Assembly: GCA_030626365.1 (NCBI GenBank)
Contig: DAOUPC010000199.1
Coordinates: 1-5,422 of the forward strand
Reading direction: 5' to 3'
Length of the DNA stretch: 5,422 bases
Source of the DNA: Paracoccaceae bacterium
Lineage (GTDB): Bacteria > Pseudomonadota > Alphaproteobacteria > Rhodobacterales > Rhodobacteraceae
A program made the position numbers and the translations under genes. Position 1 is the stretch's first letter; each line of letters begins with the position of its first letter. The notes beneath the pieces were generated by a model. The model worked only from the letters and a program-made list of their open reading frames with translations. It searched no databases and was not told the origin of the DNA. This document shows, piece after piece, positions 1-5,422 of this stretch.

Positions 1-42
1 AAGCGGTTGCGCGCGCAGCGGGAATTGGAGGATCAGGAATGA
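1..42 (+). CDS. C-terminal end of an upstream gene, possibly an ECF-type sigma factor (partial)
   Basis: An open frame enters from the left edge and gives KRLRAQRELEDQE before a TGA at 40-42. That stop overlaps the start codon of the VWA gene as ATGA (39-42), the classic layout of translationally coupled genes. The ribosome binding site of the VWA gene lies inside this frame. The basic, Arg/Leu-rich tail followed by acidic residues resembles the end of region 4 in ECF sigma factors (typically ...RARxRLRxxLE...). From general knowledge, genes for this kind of VWA protein in Rhodobacterales often follow a sigma factor gene. Thirteen residues cannot prove the family, so the coding call is moderate and the sigma factor call is inference. 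Confidence 0.5.
   Translation, partial: KRLRAQRELEDQE
27..31 (+). promoter_or_regulatory. Ribosome binding site of the VWA gene
   Basis: GGAGG sits seven bases before the ATG at 39. This supports that start even though the same frame stays open to the left edge of the window. Confidence 0.75.
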
Positions 43-1985
43 ACGATGATCTGGACGACCTGAAGGCGGCCCTGAACGCGGCCACTCCGGCACCTGATCC
101 GGCCAAAAAGGCCGCACATCTGACGCTGGCACAAAAAAACTTTGCTGATCTCCAAGGATCGCGGGATGACGCGCGTCTTACTTCTGATGCCCCCAAACGG
201 GGCCTGTTCACAGGAGTAGCAAATATGTTTTCCATGATTTCCACCAAAGGGGCCCTGACGGCCACCACCGCCCTGGCCGCTGTTGGTCTGATTGTGATTA
301 TGCCGCAATGGTCGCAAATACCGGATTTGGGCCTGTCCGTTCCCCCAGCCCCCCTTCGTGTGATTCAGGAAAAGGGCAGGGTGAAACCCGACATGCGCCT
401 GCGCCGCGAAATTGCCGAAGCAGAAGCCGACGAAATGGCCAGTACCCTGTTTGCCGAACCGGTTATTGAACCGTCTGTTGCAATGTCGCCCGCGCCGGCG
501 GTTGGTGGCATCGCGGTGCGGGCCATGCGGCGCGAGCAAGCGCCCAGGGCTATTGCCGACCAGATATCACAAATGCCCGAGACCGAATCCGAGGCTTACC
601 CGGATGCTGAACCAAACCCGCTTAAGATCACAACTGAAACCCCGGTTTCGACCTTTTCCATCGATGTGGATACGGCATCCTATGCCGTCATCCGGTCGTC
701 CCTGATGGCGGGTCAGTTGCCGCCCGACGGGGCCGTGCGGATCGAAGAGATGGTCAATTACTTCCCCTATGATTACCCGGCACCAGATGCGGAGGGGCAC
801 CCGTTCCGCCCCACCGTGAGCGTAACCGGCACGCCGTGGAACCCGCAAACCCAGCTGGTGCATATCGCCATTCAGGGGCGCAACCCGGTGGTCGAAAACC
901 GTCCGCCCCTTAATCTGGTATTCCTGATCGATACGTCCGGGTCGATGCAAAGTGCCGACAAGCTGGACCTGCTGAAACAAAGCCTGGCATTGATGCTGCC
1001 TAAACTGGGCGAGGCGGATCAGGTGGCGATTGTCGCCTATGCGGGCAGTGCCGGTCAGGTGCTGGCCCCGACAAAGGCGACGGACCGCAGGGCGATCCTT
1101 GCGGCGCTGGATAACCTGTCTGCGGGCGGGTCCACCGCCGGTCAGCAAGGGTTGCAACAAGCCTATTCCGTGGCCGAGGGCATGGCCGAAGACGGTGAAG
1201 TGACCCGCGTGATCCTGGCCACCGATGGCGATTTCAACGTTGGGCTTTCGGACCCCGAGGCGCTGGAACGGTTTATCGCGGACAAGCGCGAAACCGGCAC
1301 CTACCTGTCGGTCATGGGTTTTGGCCGGGGTAATCTGGATGATGCAACGATGCAGGCGCTGGCCCAGAATGGAAACGGGCAGGCGGCCTATATCGATACG
1401 CTGTCCGAGGCGCAAAAGGTGCTGGTGGACCAGTTCACCGGCGCGCTGTTCCCGATTGCCAATGACGTGAAAATCCAGGTCGAATTCAACCCGGCGGCCG
1501 TGTCGGAATACCGGCTGATTGGCTATGAAACCCGTATCCTGCGCCGCGAGGATTTCAACAATGACAAGGTGGATGCCGGCGACATTGGGGCGGGCCATTC
1601 GGTAGCGGCAATTTACGAGGTGACACCCGTTGGGTCGCCCGCGCAATTGTCGGACCCGCTGCGGTATCAACCTGCCGGGGCTGTGGCCGTGGGCGAAGAT
1701 GATGAGCTTGGGTTTCTTAAGCTGCGCTATAAACAGCCCGGTGCGGCGCAAAGTCAGTTGATCGAAATACCGATACGGGCGGGCGGTACGACAACCGCTG
1801 ACATGCAATTCGCCGCCGCGATTGCCGGGTTTGGGCAGTTGTTGCAAGACAGCCCATATTTGGGCGAATGGGGTTATGATCAGGCGATTACGCTGGCCAA
1901 CGGGGCCAAGGGTGACGACCCGTTCGGGTATCGTGCCGAAGCGGTCCGCCTGATGCGCCTGTCGCAGAGCCTGTCACAGCGTTAA
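39..1985 (+). CDS. Membrane-anchored YfbK-like von Willebrand factor A domain protein
   Basis: The 648-residue protein has the three-part layout of the YfbK family. Residues 1-69 are a polar N-terminus, followed by one hydrophobic segment at about 71-89 (GALTATTALAAVGLIVIM). Residues 100-200 form a Pro/Ala/Glu-rich linker. A conserved VWA_N-type segment (FSIDVDTASYAVIR, about 206-247) precedes a VWA domain at about 291-470, and a C-terminal YfbK/DUF3520-type region runs from about 474 to 645. The metal-ion-dependent adhesion site looks complete: DTSGS (D298, S300, S302), a Thr near 366 in GGSTAG, and D396 in ATDGD. It should therefore bind a divalent metal and a protein ligand. There is no lipobox or cleavable signal peptide, so I infer an N-terminal membrane anchor with the VWA part outside the cytoplasm; E. 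coli YfbK, by contrast, is a lipoprotein. The ligand and process are unknown. The start is set by the GGAGG and the ATGA overlap with the upstream gene, which suggests co-translation. A hairpin follows the stop. Confidence 0.92.
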   Translation: MNDDLDDLKAALNAATPAPDPAKKAAHLTLAQKNFADLQGSRDDARLTSDAPKRGLFTGVANMFSMISTKGALTATTALAAVGLIVIMPQWSQIPDLGLSVPPAPLRVIQEKGRVKPDMRLRREIAEAEADEMASTLFAEPVIEPSVAMSPAPAVGGIAVRAMRREQAPRAIADQISQMPETESEAYPDAEPNPLKITTETPVSTFSIDVDTASYAVIRSSLMAGQLPPDGAVRIEEMVNYFPYDYPAPDAEGHPFRPTVSVTGTPWNPQTQLVHIAIQGRNPVVENRPPLNLVFLIDTSGSMQSADKLDLLKQSLALMLPKLGEADQVAIVAYAGSAGQVLAPTKATDRRAILAALDNLSAGGSTAGQQGLQQAYSVAEGMAEDGEVTRVILATDGDFNVGLSDPEALERFIADKRETGTYLSVMGFGRGNLDDATMQALAQNGNGQAAYIDTLSEAQKVLVDQFTGALFPIANDVKIQVEFNPAAVSEYRLIGYETRILRREDFNNDKVDAGDIGAGHSVAAIYEVTPVGSPAQLSDPLRYQPAGAVAVGEDDELGFLKLRYKQPGAAQSQLIEIPIRAGGTTTADMQFAAAIAGFGQLLQDSPYLGEWGYDQAITLANGAKGDDPFGYRAEAVRLMRLSQSLSQR

Positions 1986-2003
1986 GGGTGCCCTGAATAA
2001 TTG

Positions 2004-2029
2004 CCAACCCCCGCCCGGGTGGGGGTTGG
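2004..2029 (+). terminator. GC-rich hairpin after the VWA gene, probable terminator
   Basis: CCAACCCCC (2004-2012) and GGGGGTTGG (2021-2029) form a perfect nine-base stem with an eight-base loop, 18 bases after the TAA. There is no T-run after it, so it is not a textbook intrinsic terminator. In GC-rich bacteria such hairpins can still end transcripts or protect 3' ends. The position between two independent transcription units fits. Confidence 0.55.
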
Positions 2030-2103
2030 TGCCACAACAGTCAAGTTCACCATGGCGCGAAAAATACGTTACAGGCCAAAATCGACTGTTATATGGGAAA
2101 CTT

Positions 2104-2132
2104 TTGACGTGTGGGCGGCTCTGCGCCATTCT
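2104..2132 (+). promoter_or_regulatory. Candidate sigma-70 promoter for the acyl-CoA synthetase
   Basis: TTGACG (2104-2109) is a five-of-six match to the -35 consensus. It is followed after exactly 17 bases by CATTCT (2127-2132), a three-of-six match to the -10. Strong -35 with weak -10 boxes are common in alphaproteobacteria. Transcription would begin near 2139, leaving about 20 bases before the short frame at 2159 and about 80 before the synthetase start. This is pattern matching only. Confidence 0.4.
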
Positions 2133-2146
2133 GGCCCCAGGTGAAT

Positions 2147-2154
2147 GGAAGAGG
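2147..2154 (+). promoter_or_regulatory. Ribosome binding site of the short leader frame
   Basis: GGAAGAGG ends four bases before the ATG at 2159. It is the best Shine-Dalgarno sequence in this intergenic region, clearly better than the CAGGG in front of the synthetase start at 2221. Confidence 0.45.
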
Positions 2155-2158
2155 TAAA

Positions 2159-2224
2159 ATGACCAATCAAAAGACATGCGTATCCCTGCCCGGGGGGCAA
2201 CTGGCCAGGGTTGTCAGGTCATGA
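2159..2224 (+). CDS. Short leader ORF (21 aa) overlapping the synthetase start
   Basis: An ATG with a well-placed GGAAGAGG opens a 21-codon frame beginning MTNQKTCVSLPGG and ending VVRS. Its TGA (2222-2224) overlaps the synthetase ATG (2221-2223) as ATGA. The peptide has no recognisable domain, signal peptide or run of one amino acid, so a classical amino acid attenuator is not evident. The likeliest role is to load ribosomes and hand them to the synthetase by termination-reinitiation; the peptide itself may not matter. It could also be chance, since 21 open codons are not rare in GC-rich DNA. The coincidence of a good ribosome site and the exact overlap is what supports it. Confidence 0.35.
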   Translation: MTNQKTCVSLPGGQLARVVRS

Positions 2225-3906
2225 CCGCGCTTAGCTATGTGTGCGGCACCAGCGACAAGCCGTTGTTGTTCAAGACCATTGGCCAGGCCATTCAGGACGC
2301 TGGCGATACATGGGGCGAGCGCGAGGCGCTGGTGGTCGGCCATCAGGGTATCCGGTGGACCTATCGCGAATTGTTGGAACAGGTGGATGCGTTTGCCGCC
2401 GGGTTGATCCATCTGGGCCTGAAACCCGGTGATCGGGTTGGCGTGTGGTCGCCCAACAACGCCGAATGGATCATTGCCCAGTTCGCCACTGCGCGCGCTG
2501 GGCTGATACAGGTCAATATCAACCCCGCCTATCGGCTGAACGAACTGCAATACGCCTTGCAACTGGTTGACTGCAAAGCCCTGATTCTGGCCGAGACATT
2601 CAAATCCAGCGACTATGTGGAAATGGTGCAGGACCTGATCCCCGAACTGGCCGGCGCATCCCCCGGTGCGTTGAAATCGGCCCTGTTTCCGGCGCTGGAA
2701 AGTGTCATAACCATTTCGGCCCGTGCCCCTGCGGGGTGTTTGCGGTTTGATGATATTGCCGGATTGGCAACAGATGCAGACCGGGCGCAACTGGTCGCCC
2801 TGCAACCGCTGCTGCAACCCGATGACCCGATCAACATTCAGTTCACCTCTGGCACCACGGGCCGGCCCAAGGGTGCCACGCTGACCCACCACAACATTCT
2901 GAACAACGGTTATTTCATGACCGAACGGCAGAATTTCACGGCTAAGGATCGCCTGTGTATCCCGGTGCCGCTGTATCATTGTTTTGGCATGGTGATGGGG
3001 GTTCTGGGCTGTATCACCCATGGGTCTTGCATGGTCTTCCCCGGCGAGGCGTTTGACCCCGCCGGCACGCTGGCGGCGACGGCGGCGGAAAAATGCACCG
3101 CCCTTTACGGTGTGCCGACCATGTTCATTGCCATGCTGGAAGACCCAGGATTTGGCGATCACGACATATCGACCCTGCGCACCGGCGTGATGGCCGGATC
3201 AAGCTGCCCGGCGGACGTGATGAACCGGGTGATCACCGAAATGCACATGGGCGAGGTGACGATCTGTTATGGCATGACCGAAACCAGCCCGGTCAGCATG
3301 CAGTCAAAAACTGACGATCCGGTGCAAAAGCGGGTATCGACGGTTGGTCAGATTCACCCCTATGTCGAGGTCAAGATCATCGACGAGGCAGGGCGCGTAT
3401 TGCCGCGCGGTCAGCAGGGTGAATTTCTGACGCGCGGCTATTCGGTGATGCTGGGATACTGGGACGACAAGGAAAAGACCGAACAGTCGATCGACCCGGC
3501 GGGCTGGATGCATACCGGTGATCTGGCGGTGATGGACGTTGATGGCTATGTCGACATTACCGGACGCCTTAAGGACATGATCATCCGGGGTGGCGAAAAT
3601 ATCTATCCCCGCGAGGTGGAAGAATTCCTTTATACCCATCCTGATATTCGCGATGTGCAGGTGTTCGGGGTGCCCGACGAACGGTTCGGCGAAACGGTCT
3701 GTGCCTGGATTCAGCTGAAGGACGGCACAAAGGCCAGCGGTGATGACATCCGCGCCTTTTGCAAGGGGCAGATCGCCCATTTCAAGGTGCCAAGGCATAT
3801 CCGGTTCGTTGCCGAATTCCCGATGACCGTGACCGGGAAAGTCCAGAAATTCGAAATGCGCAATCAGATGGCTGAAGAATTCAGAACGGCCACGGGGGCG
3901 TCATAA
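2221..3906 (+). CDS. Acyl-CoA synthetase (AMP-forming), ACSF2-like
   Basis: A complete 561-residue adenylate-forming enzyme that activates a carboxylic acid to acyl-AMP and then acyl-CoA. The motifs appear in order: FTSGTTGRPKG phosphate loop (208-218), PLYHCFG (250-256), YGMTETSP (350-357), HTGD (431-434) for ribose contact, GRLKDMIIRGGENIYP (448-463) at the hinge, and the catalytic lysine K540 in TVTGK. The opening SYVCGTSDKPLL, the RGYSVMLGYW stretch and HFKVPRHIRFV near the end resemble the ACSF2 group (medium-chain acyl-CoA ligases). A medium-chain fatty acid is the best guess for substrate, but chain length cannot be read from sequence here. It is probably cytosolic, with no signal or membrane segment. 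I chose 2221 because homologues begin just before SYVxGTSD. An in-frame ATG at 2176 would add 15 residues but has no ribosome site. The start overlaps the stop of a 21-codon leader frame. The gene converges on the MFS gene. Confidence 0.95.
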   Translation: MTALSYVCGTSDKPLLFKTIGQAIQDAGDTWGEREALVVGHQGIRWTYRELLEQVDAFAAGLIHLGLKPGDRVGVWSPNNAEWIIAQFATARAGLIQVNINPAYRLNELQYALQLVDCKALILAETFKSSDYVEMVQDLIPELAGASPGALKSALFPALESVITISARAPAGCLRFDDIAGLATDADRAQLVALQPLLQPDDPINIQFTSGTTGRPKGATLTHHNILNNGYFMTERQNFTAKDRLCIPVPLYHCFGMVMGVLGCITHGSCMVFPGEAFDPAGTLAATAAEKCTALYGVPTMFIAMLEDPGFGDHDISTLRTGVMAGSSCPADVMNRVITEMHMGEVTICYGMTETSPVSMQSKTDDPVQKRVSTVGQIHPYVEVKIIDEAGRVLPRGQQGEFLTRGYSVMLGYWDDKEKTEQSIDPAGWMHTGDLAVMDVDGYVDITGRLKDMIIRGGENIYPREVEEFLYTHPDIRDVQVFGVPDERFGETVCAWIQLKDGTKASGDDIRAFCKGQIAHFKVPRHIRFVAEFPMTVTGKVQKFEMRNQMAEEFRTATGAS

Positions 3907-3912
3907 ACCGGG

Positions 3913-3931
3913 GTTGTGCCGGGGTCACAAC
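3913..3931. terminator. Weak hairpin between convergent genes
   Basis: GTTGTG (3913-3918) and CACAAC (3926-3931) form a six-base stem around a seven-base loop, beginning six bases after the synthetase stop. There is no T-run on either side. It is the only hairpin I see in the 72-base gap between the convergent synthetase and transporter genes, so it may help end one or both transcripts, but the support is thin. Confidence 0.22.
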
Positions 3932-3952
3932 AGGAGAGCGGCAGAGGCCAAG

Positions 3953-3971
3953 ATGCGCCATATCATGCGCC
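3953..3971. repeat. Short direct repeat ATGCGCC x2
   Basis: ATGCGCC occurs at 3953-3959 and again at 3965-3971, separated by ATATC, just beyond the 3' end of the transporter gene. The repeat is plainly present, but two seven-base copies may be chance. Confidence 0.4.
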
Positions 3972-3978
3972 CCAAGGC

Positions 3979-5211
3979 CTATCTGGACGACATGCGTATG
4001 CTGGTGGGCCCGTCCCCTGACGGCTTTAGCCGCGCCATTATCAGGGACAGCAAAAGGGCGGTGATGATACAACCCATCGTGACCCAGGCCGCCGCGGCCC
4101 AGCCATGGAAATATTCGACCGCCAGCCCTGCCGCGATTGGCCCTGCGACCTGACCAATGCCCGCGCCCTGATAAAACAACCCCGACAACAGCGGCCCCTC
4201 TTGGGGCGAGCGGGCCAGAACCGAGGTCGAGGCCCAGATAACCGCCGGGGGCACCCCGGTTGCCAGCGTGAACAGGAACAAACAGGCCAGCCGCAGGCCC
4301 GGTGGCGCAACCGGAGCATAAAGCGTGAATGACGCCACCCCCATGATCAGAAAGGCCCCAAACAGCAGAACCCAAAGGCGGCAACCGGCATCCATAAGAC
4401 GGCCAGTCAGCACGTTCAGGGGCAACAAAAGCAACATGGAGAAAAATAGGTAAACCGCAGAATCCCTGCTGCTGATGCCAAAGTCATCCACCAGCAGGGT
4501 GGGCAAAAAGCCAACCACAATTAGATTGGCGGCGGAAAACATCACAAAAATCGCCGCCGTCACCACCACTCTTGGCCGCAGCACCTGGCGCAGTTGCCCG
4601 CTGGTTTGGGTCGCGGGTATGGGCTGGCCAGCAGGGATGATGCGGAACAGGCCCAGCAGCGCCATCAGTGGCAAAAGGGCGGATAACCAGAACATTCCCC
4701 GCCAGCCAAGGCTGTCCAGTGTGAAAAAGGCCAGCGCCATGGCAATGGCGATACCAACCGGCAGCCAGGTCGCCCAGACCCCCAGTGTCAGCGATTTTTC
4801 ATGCGGGGCCGTGGCCCTCTGGACCAGTACGGGCAGGGATGTTGTGCACAGGGCAAAACCCAGCGCCTCGATGAATCGGCTGCCCAAAAGGGCCGGCAGG
4901 TCATGGGCCATGGCCCCTGTGGCCGACCCCGCCGCCACCCCGCCCAACCCAATCAGGGCGGCGCGGCGCAGGCCGATCCGCCGGGTAAGCAGACCAAAGG
5001 CCATGCCCGCGACGGCAGCAACGATGCTGACCAGTGAGACGAAAAGCGCAAGCGATGTGACATCCGCCCCGAATTCATCACGCAGCAATGGCAGGCTGGC
5101 CGCCGCCTTGCCGATCTGCAACGCCACGGTTGCCCCGGCAAACGTGGCCATCAGGACAGCGGCCCAGTTGGTACGGGCGGGGTCAAGCGGCGCTGTTTTC
5201 GTTTGGGTCAT
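3979..5211 (-). CDS. Major facilitator superfamily (MFS) transporter
   Basis: A 410-residue inner-membrane protein from the chosen start, with about twelve hydrophobic segments in two halves of six, the usual MFS size and layout. The loop between helices 2 and 3 carries GLLTRRIGLRRA, a form of motif A (GxLaDrxGrr) in which the usual Asp is replaced. The matching loop between helices 8 and 9 is GRLMDAGCR. A polar stretch of about 25 residues lies between helices 6 and 7. It should move a small solute driven by the proton gradient or act as a uniporter; the substrate cannot be read from the sequence. The gene follows a probable threonine/serine dehydratase on the same strand after 129 bases, hinting at amino acid or keto acid traffic, but this is weak. 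The start is uncertain: ATG at 5211, ATG at 5229 and GTG at 5259 (giving 410, 416 or 426 residues) all lack a clear ribosome site. I chose 5211 because it leaves the usual short tail before helix 1. The stop is TAG at 3979-3981. Confidence 0.9.
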   Translation of the reverse strand: MTQTKTAPLDPARTNWAAVLMATFAGATVALQIGKAAASLPLLRDEFGADVTSLALFVSLVSIVAAVAGMAFGLLTRRIGLRRAALIGLGGVAAGSATGAMAHDLPALLGSRFIEALGFALCTTSLPVLVQRATAPHEKSLTLGVWATWLPVGIAIAMALAFFTLDSLGWRGMFWLSALLPLMALLGLFRIIPAGQPIPATQTSGQLRQVLRPRVVVTAAIFVMFSAANLIVVGFLPTLLVDDFGISSRDSAVYLFFSMLLLLPLNVLTGRLMDAGCRLWVLLFGAFLIMGVASFTLYAPVAPPGLRLACLFLFTLATGVPPAVIWASTSVLARSPQEGPLLSGLFYQGAGIGQVAGPIAAGLAVEYFHGWAAAAWVTMGCIITALLLSLIMARLKPSGDGPTSIRMSSR

Positions 5212-5267
5212 TGGCTGATTTTGACGCATGAAATCAGGTGTTTCAACAGCCGTGTCCACAATCAGGG

Positions 5268-5273
5268 TGTATA
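5268..5273 (-). promoter_or_regulatory. Possible -10 box for the transporter
   Basis: Read on the - strand, TATACA (5273 to 5268) is a fair -10 match, but the hexamer 17 bases upstream (GCCAAC) is not a good -35. If used, transcription would begin near 5260, right at the GTG at 5259. Confidence 0.2.
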
Positions 5274-5313
5274 AAAGTGACGCGCCCCGAGTTGGCGCTG
5301 CCCTTGCTGCGCC
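5273..5313 (-). promoter_or_regulatory. Competing hairpin arms in the leader of the transporter gene
   Basis: On the - strand three five-base arms occur in order: GGCGC (5313-5309), GCGCC (5298-5294) and GGCGC (5286-5282). The middle arm can pair with the first, where a GC/GC extension past an A-A mismatch lengthens the stem, or with the last. The second pairing is followed after five bases by TTTT (5276-5273), as in an intrinsic terminator. So the segment could be a simple terminator for the dehydratase transcript or a terminator/antiterminator switch before the transporter. The arms are short and GC-rich, so chance is a real alternative. Confidence 0.3.
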
Positions 5314-5338
5314 ATTGACTGCCCTCGGATAGTCAATG
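5313..5338. repeat. Perfect 8-base inverted repeat between dehydratase and transporter
   Basis: CATTGACT (5313-5320) and AGTCAATG (5331-5338) are exact reverse complements around ten bases. The repeat begins two bases after the dehydratase stop codon and lies about 100 bases upstream of the transporter start. It could be a protein-binding dyad controlling the transporter or a hairpin at the 3' end of the dehydratase transcript. The AT-rich arms without a following T-run fit an operator a little better than a terminator. Confidence 0.45.
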
Positions 5339-5340
5339 AA

Positions 5341-5422
5341 TTAAGCGGTGACAGTTTCCAGCGACCGGGCAAAGACATCCGGGTCCACATTGCCGCCCGT
5401 GGCCACCACGATCACCGTATCG
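5341..5422 (-). CDS. Probable threonine/serine dehydratase, C-terminus only (partial)
   Basis: The frame enters from the right edge and ends with TAA at 5343-5341, giving the last 26 residues, which begin DTVIVVATGGNVDPDVFARS. A hydrophobic strand followed by SGGN or TGGN and VD..xF is the usual end of the catalytic domain in threonine/serine ammonia-lyases of PLP fold type II, which turn threonine or serine into a 2-keto acid and ammonia. There is no room for a C-terminal ACT regulatory domain after it, so this would be the short catabolic type rather than the feedback-regulated IlvA type. The PLP lysine and the rest of the enzyme lie outside the window. It is upstream of the transporter on the same strand. 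Racemases of the same fold also end this way, so the exact activity is open. Confidence 0.7.
   Translation of the reverse strand, partial: DTVIVVATGGNVDPDVFARSLETVTA

Noticed and set aside
1551..1589. EF-hand or dockerin-like calcium loop (DFNNDKVDAGD) in the VWA protein
   Set aside because: The D-x-N-x-D spacing is suggestive, but the twelfth position lacks the acidic residue, and the stretch belongs to the C-terminal region shared by YfbK-like proteins.
567..1847. Long antisense open frame (426 codons) opposite the VWA gene
   Set aside because: Its translation is rich in His, Arg, Gln and Gly with no domain, and the opposite strand encodes a clear VWA protein with intact motifs. Such shadows are expected with strong G/C bias at third positions.
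2069..2094. Imperfect dyad TTACAG...CTGTTA in the synthetase leader
   Set aside because: Only five of six positions match and the centre is asymmetric, so it is not distinguishable from chance.
2098..2110. PsrA/FadR-like operator before the synthetase (GAAAC...)
   Set aside because: Only the left half GAAAC is present; the expected GTTTC half at the right spacing is missing.
2052..2144. A 30-codon frame (begins MARKIRYRPK) upstream of the synthetase
   Set aside because: It has no ribosome binding site, and the candidate promoter at 2104-2132 lies inside it and would start transcripts downstream of its ATG. Its length is within chance.
2167..3162. Antisense open frame (331 codons) opposite the acyl-CoA synthetase
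   Set aside because: No recognisable domain, low-complexity basic composition, and full overlap with a well-supported enzyme gene.
4475..5218. Plus-strand open frame (247 codons) opposite the transporter
   Set aside because: The product is Ser/Thr/Arg/Ala-rich without a domain, while the other strand gives a clean twelve-helix transporter.

Overview
The window looks like chromosomal DNA from an alphaproteobacterium, most likely of the Rhodobacterales/Roseobacter type. I infer this from the GC-rich coding sequence, the strong G/C bias at third codon positions, and the style of the von Willebrand protein and the ACSF2-like acyl-CoA ligase. No marker gene fixes the taxonomy.

Left part (1-2030, + strand): the last 13 codons of an upstream gene, possibly a sigma factor, run into a 648-residue membrane-anchored von Willebrand factor A (VWA) protein of the YfbK type. 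The two genes share an ATGA stop/start overlap. A GC-rich hairpin follows the VWA stop codon.

Middle (2031-3978): a 174-base leader holds a plausible promoter (TTGACG, 17-base spacer, CATTCT). It also holds a 21-codon open frame with a good ribosome binding site, whose stop overlaps the start of a 561-residue acyl-CoA synthetase (ATGA again). The synthetase has all the expected adenylate-forming motifs and most resembles medium-chain ACSF2-like ligases. It converges on the next gene across a 72-base gap that holds only a weak hairpin and a short direct repeat.

Right part (3979-5422, - strand): a 12-helix major facilitator superfamily (MFS) transporter lies downstream of the cut-off C-terminus of a probable threonine/serine dehydratase on the same strand. 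The 129 bases between them contain a perfect 8-base inverted repeat, a set of competing GC-rich arms followed by a T-run, and a -10-like box.

The genes do not form one obvious pathway. They read as three neighbouring units: an envelope VWA protein possibly tied to a sigma factor, fatty or carboxylic acid activation, and amino acid breakdown with transport. I found no mobile element, CRISPR array, tRNA or rRNA, and no convincing new defence or mobile system. The points most worth a second look are the two ATGA couplings, the short leader frame before the synthetase, and the structured leader before the transporter.
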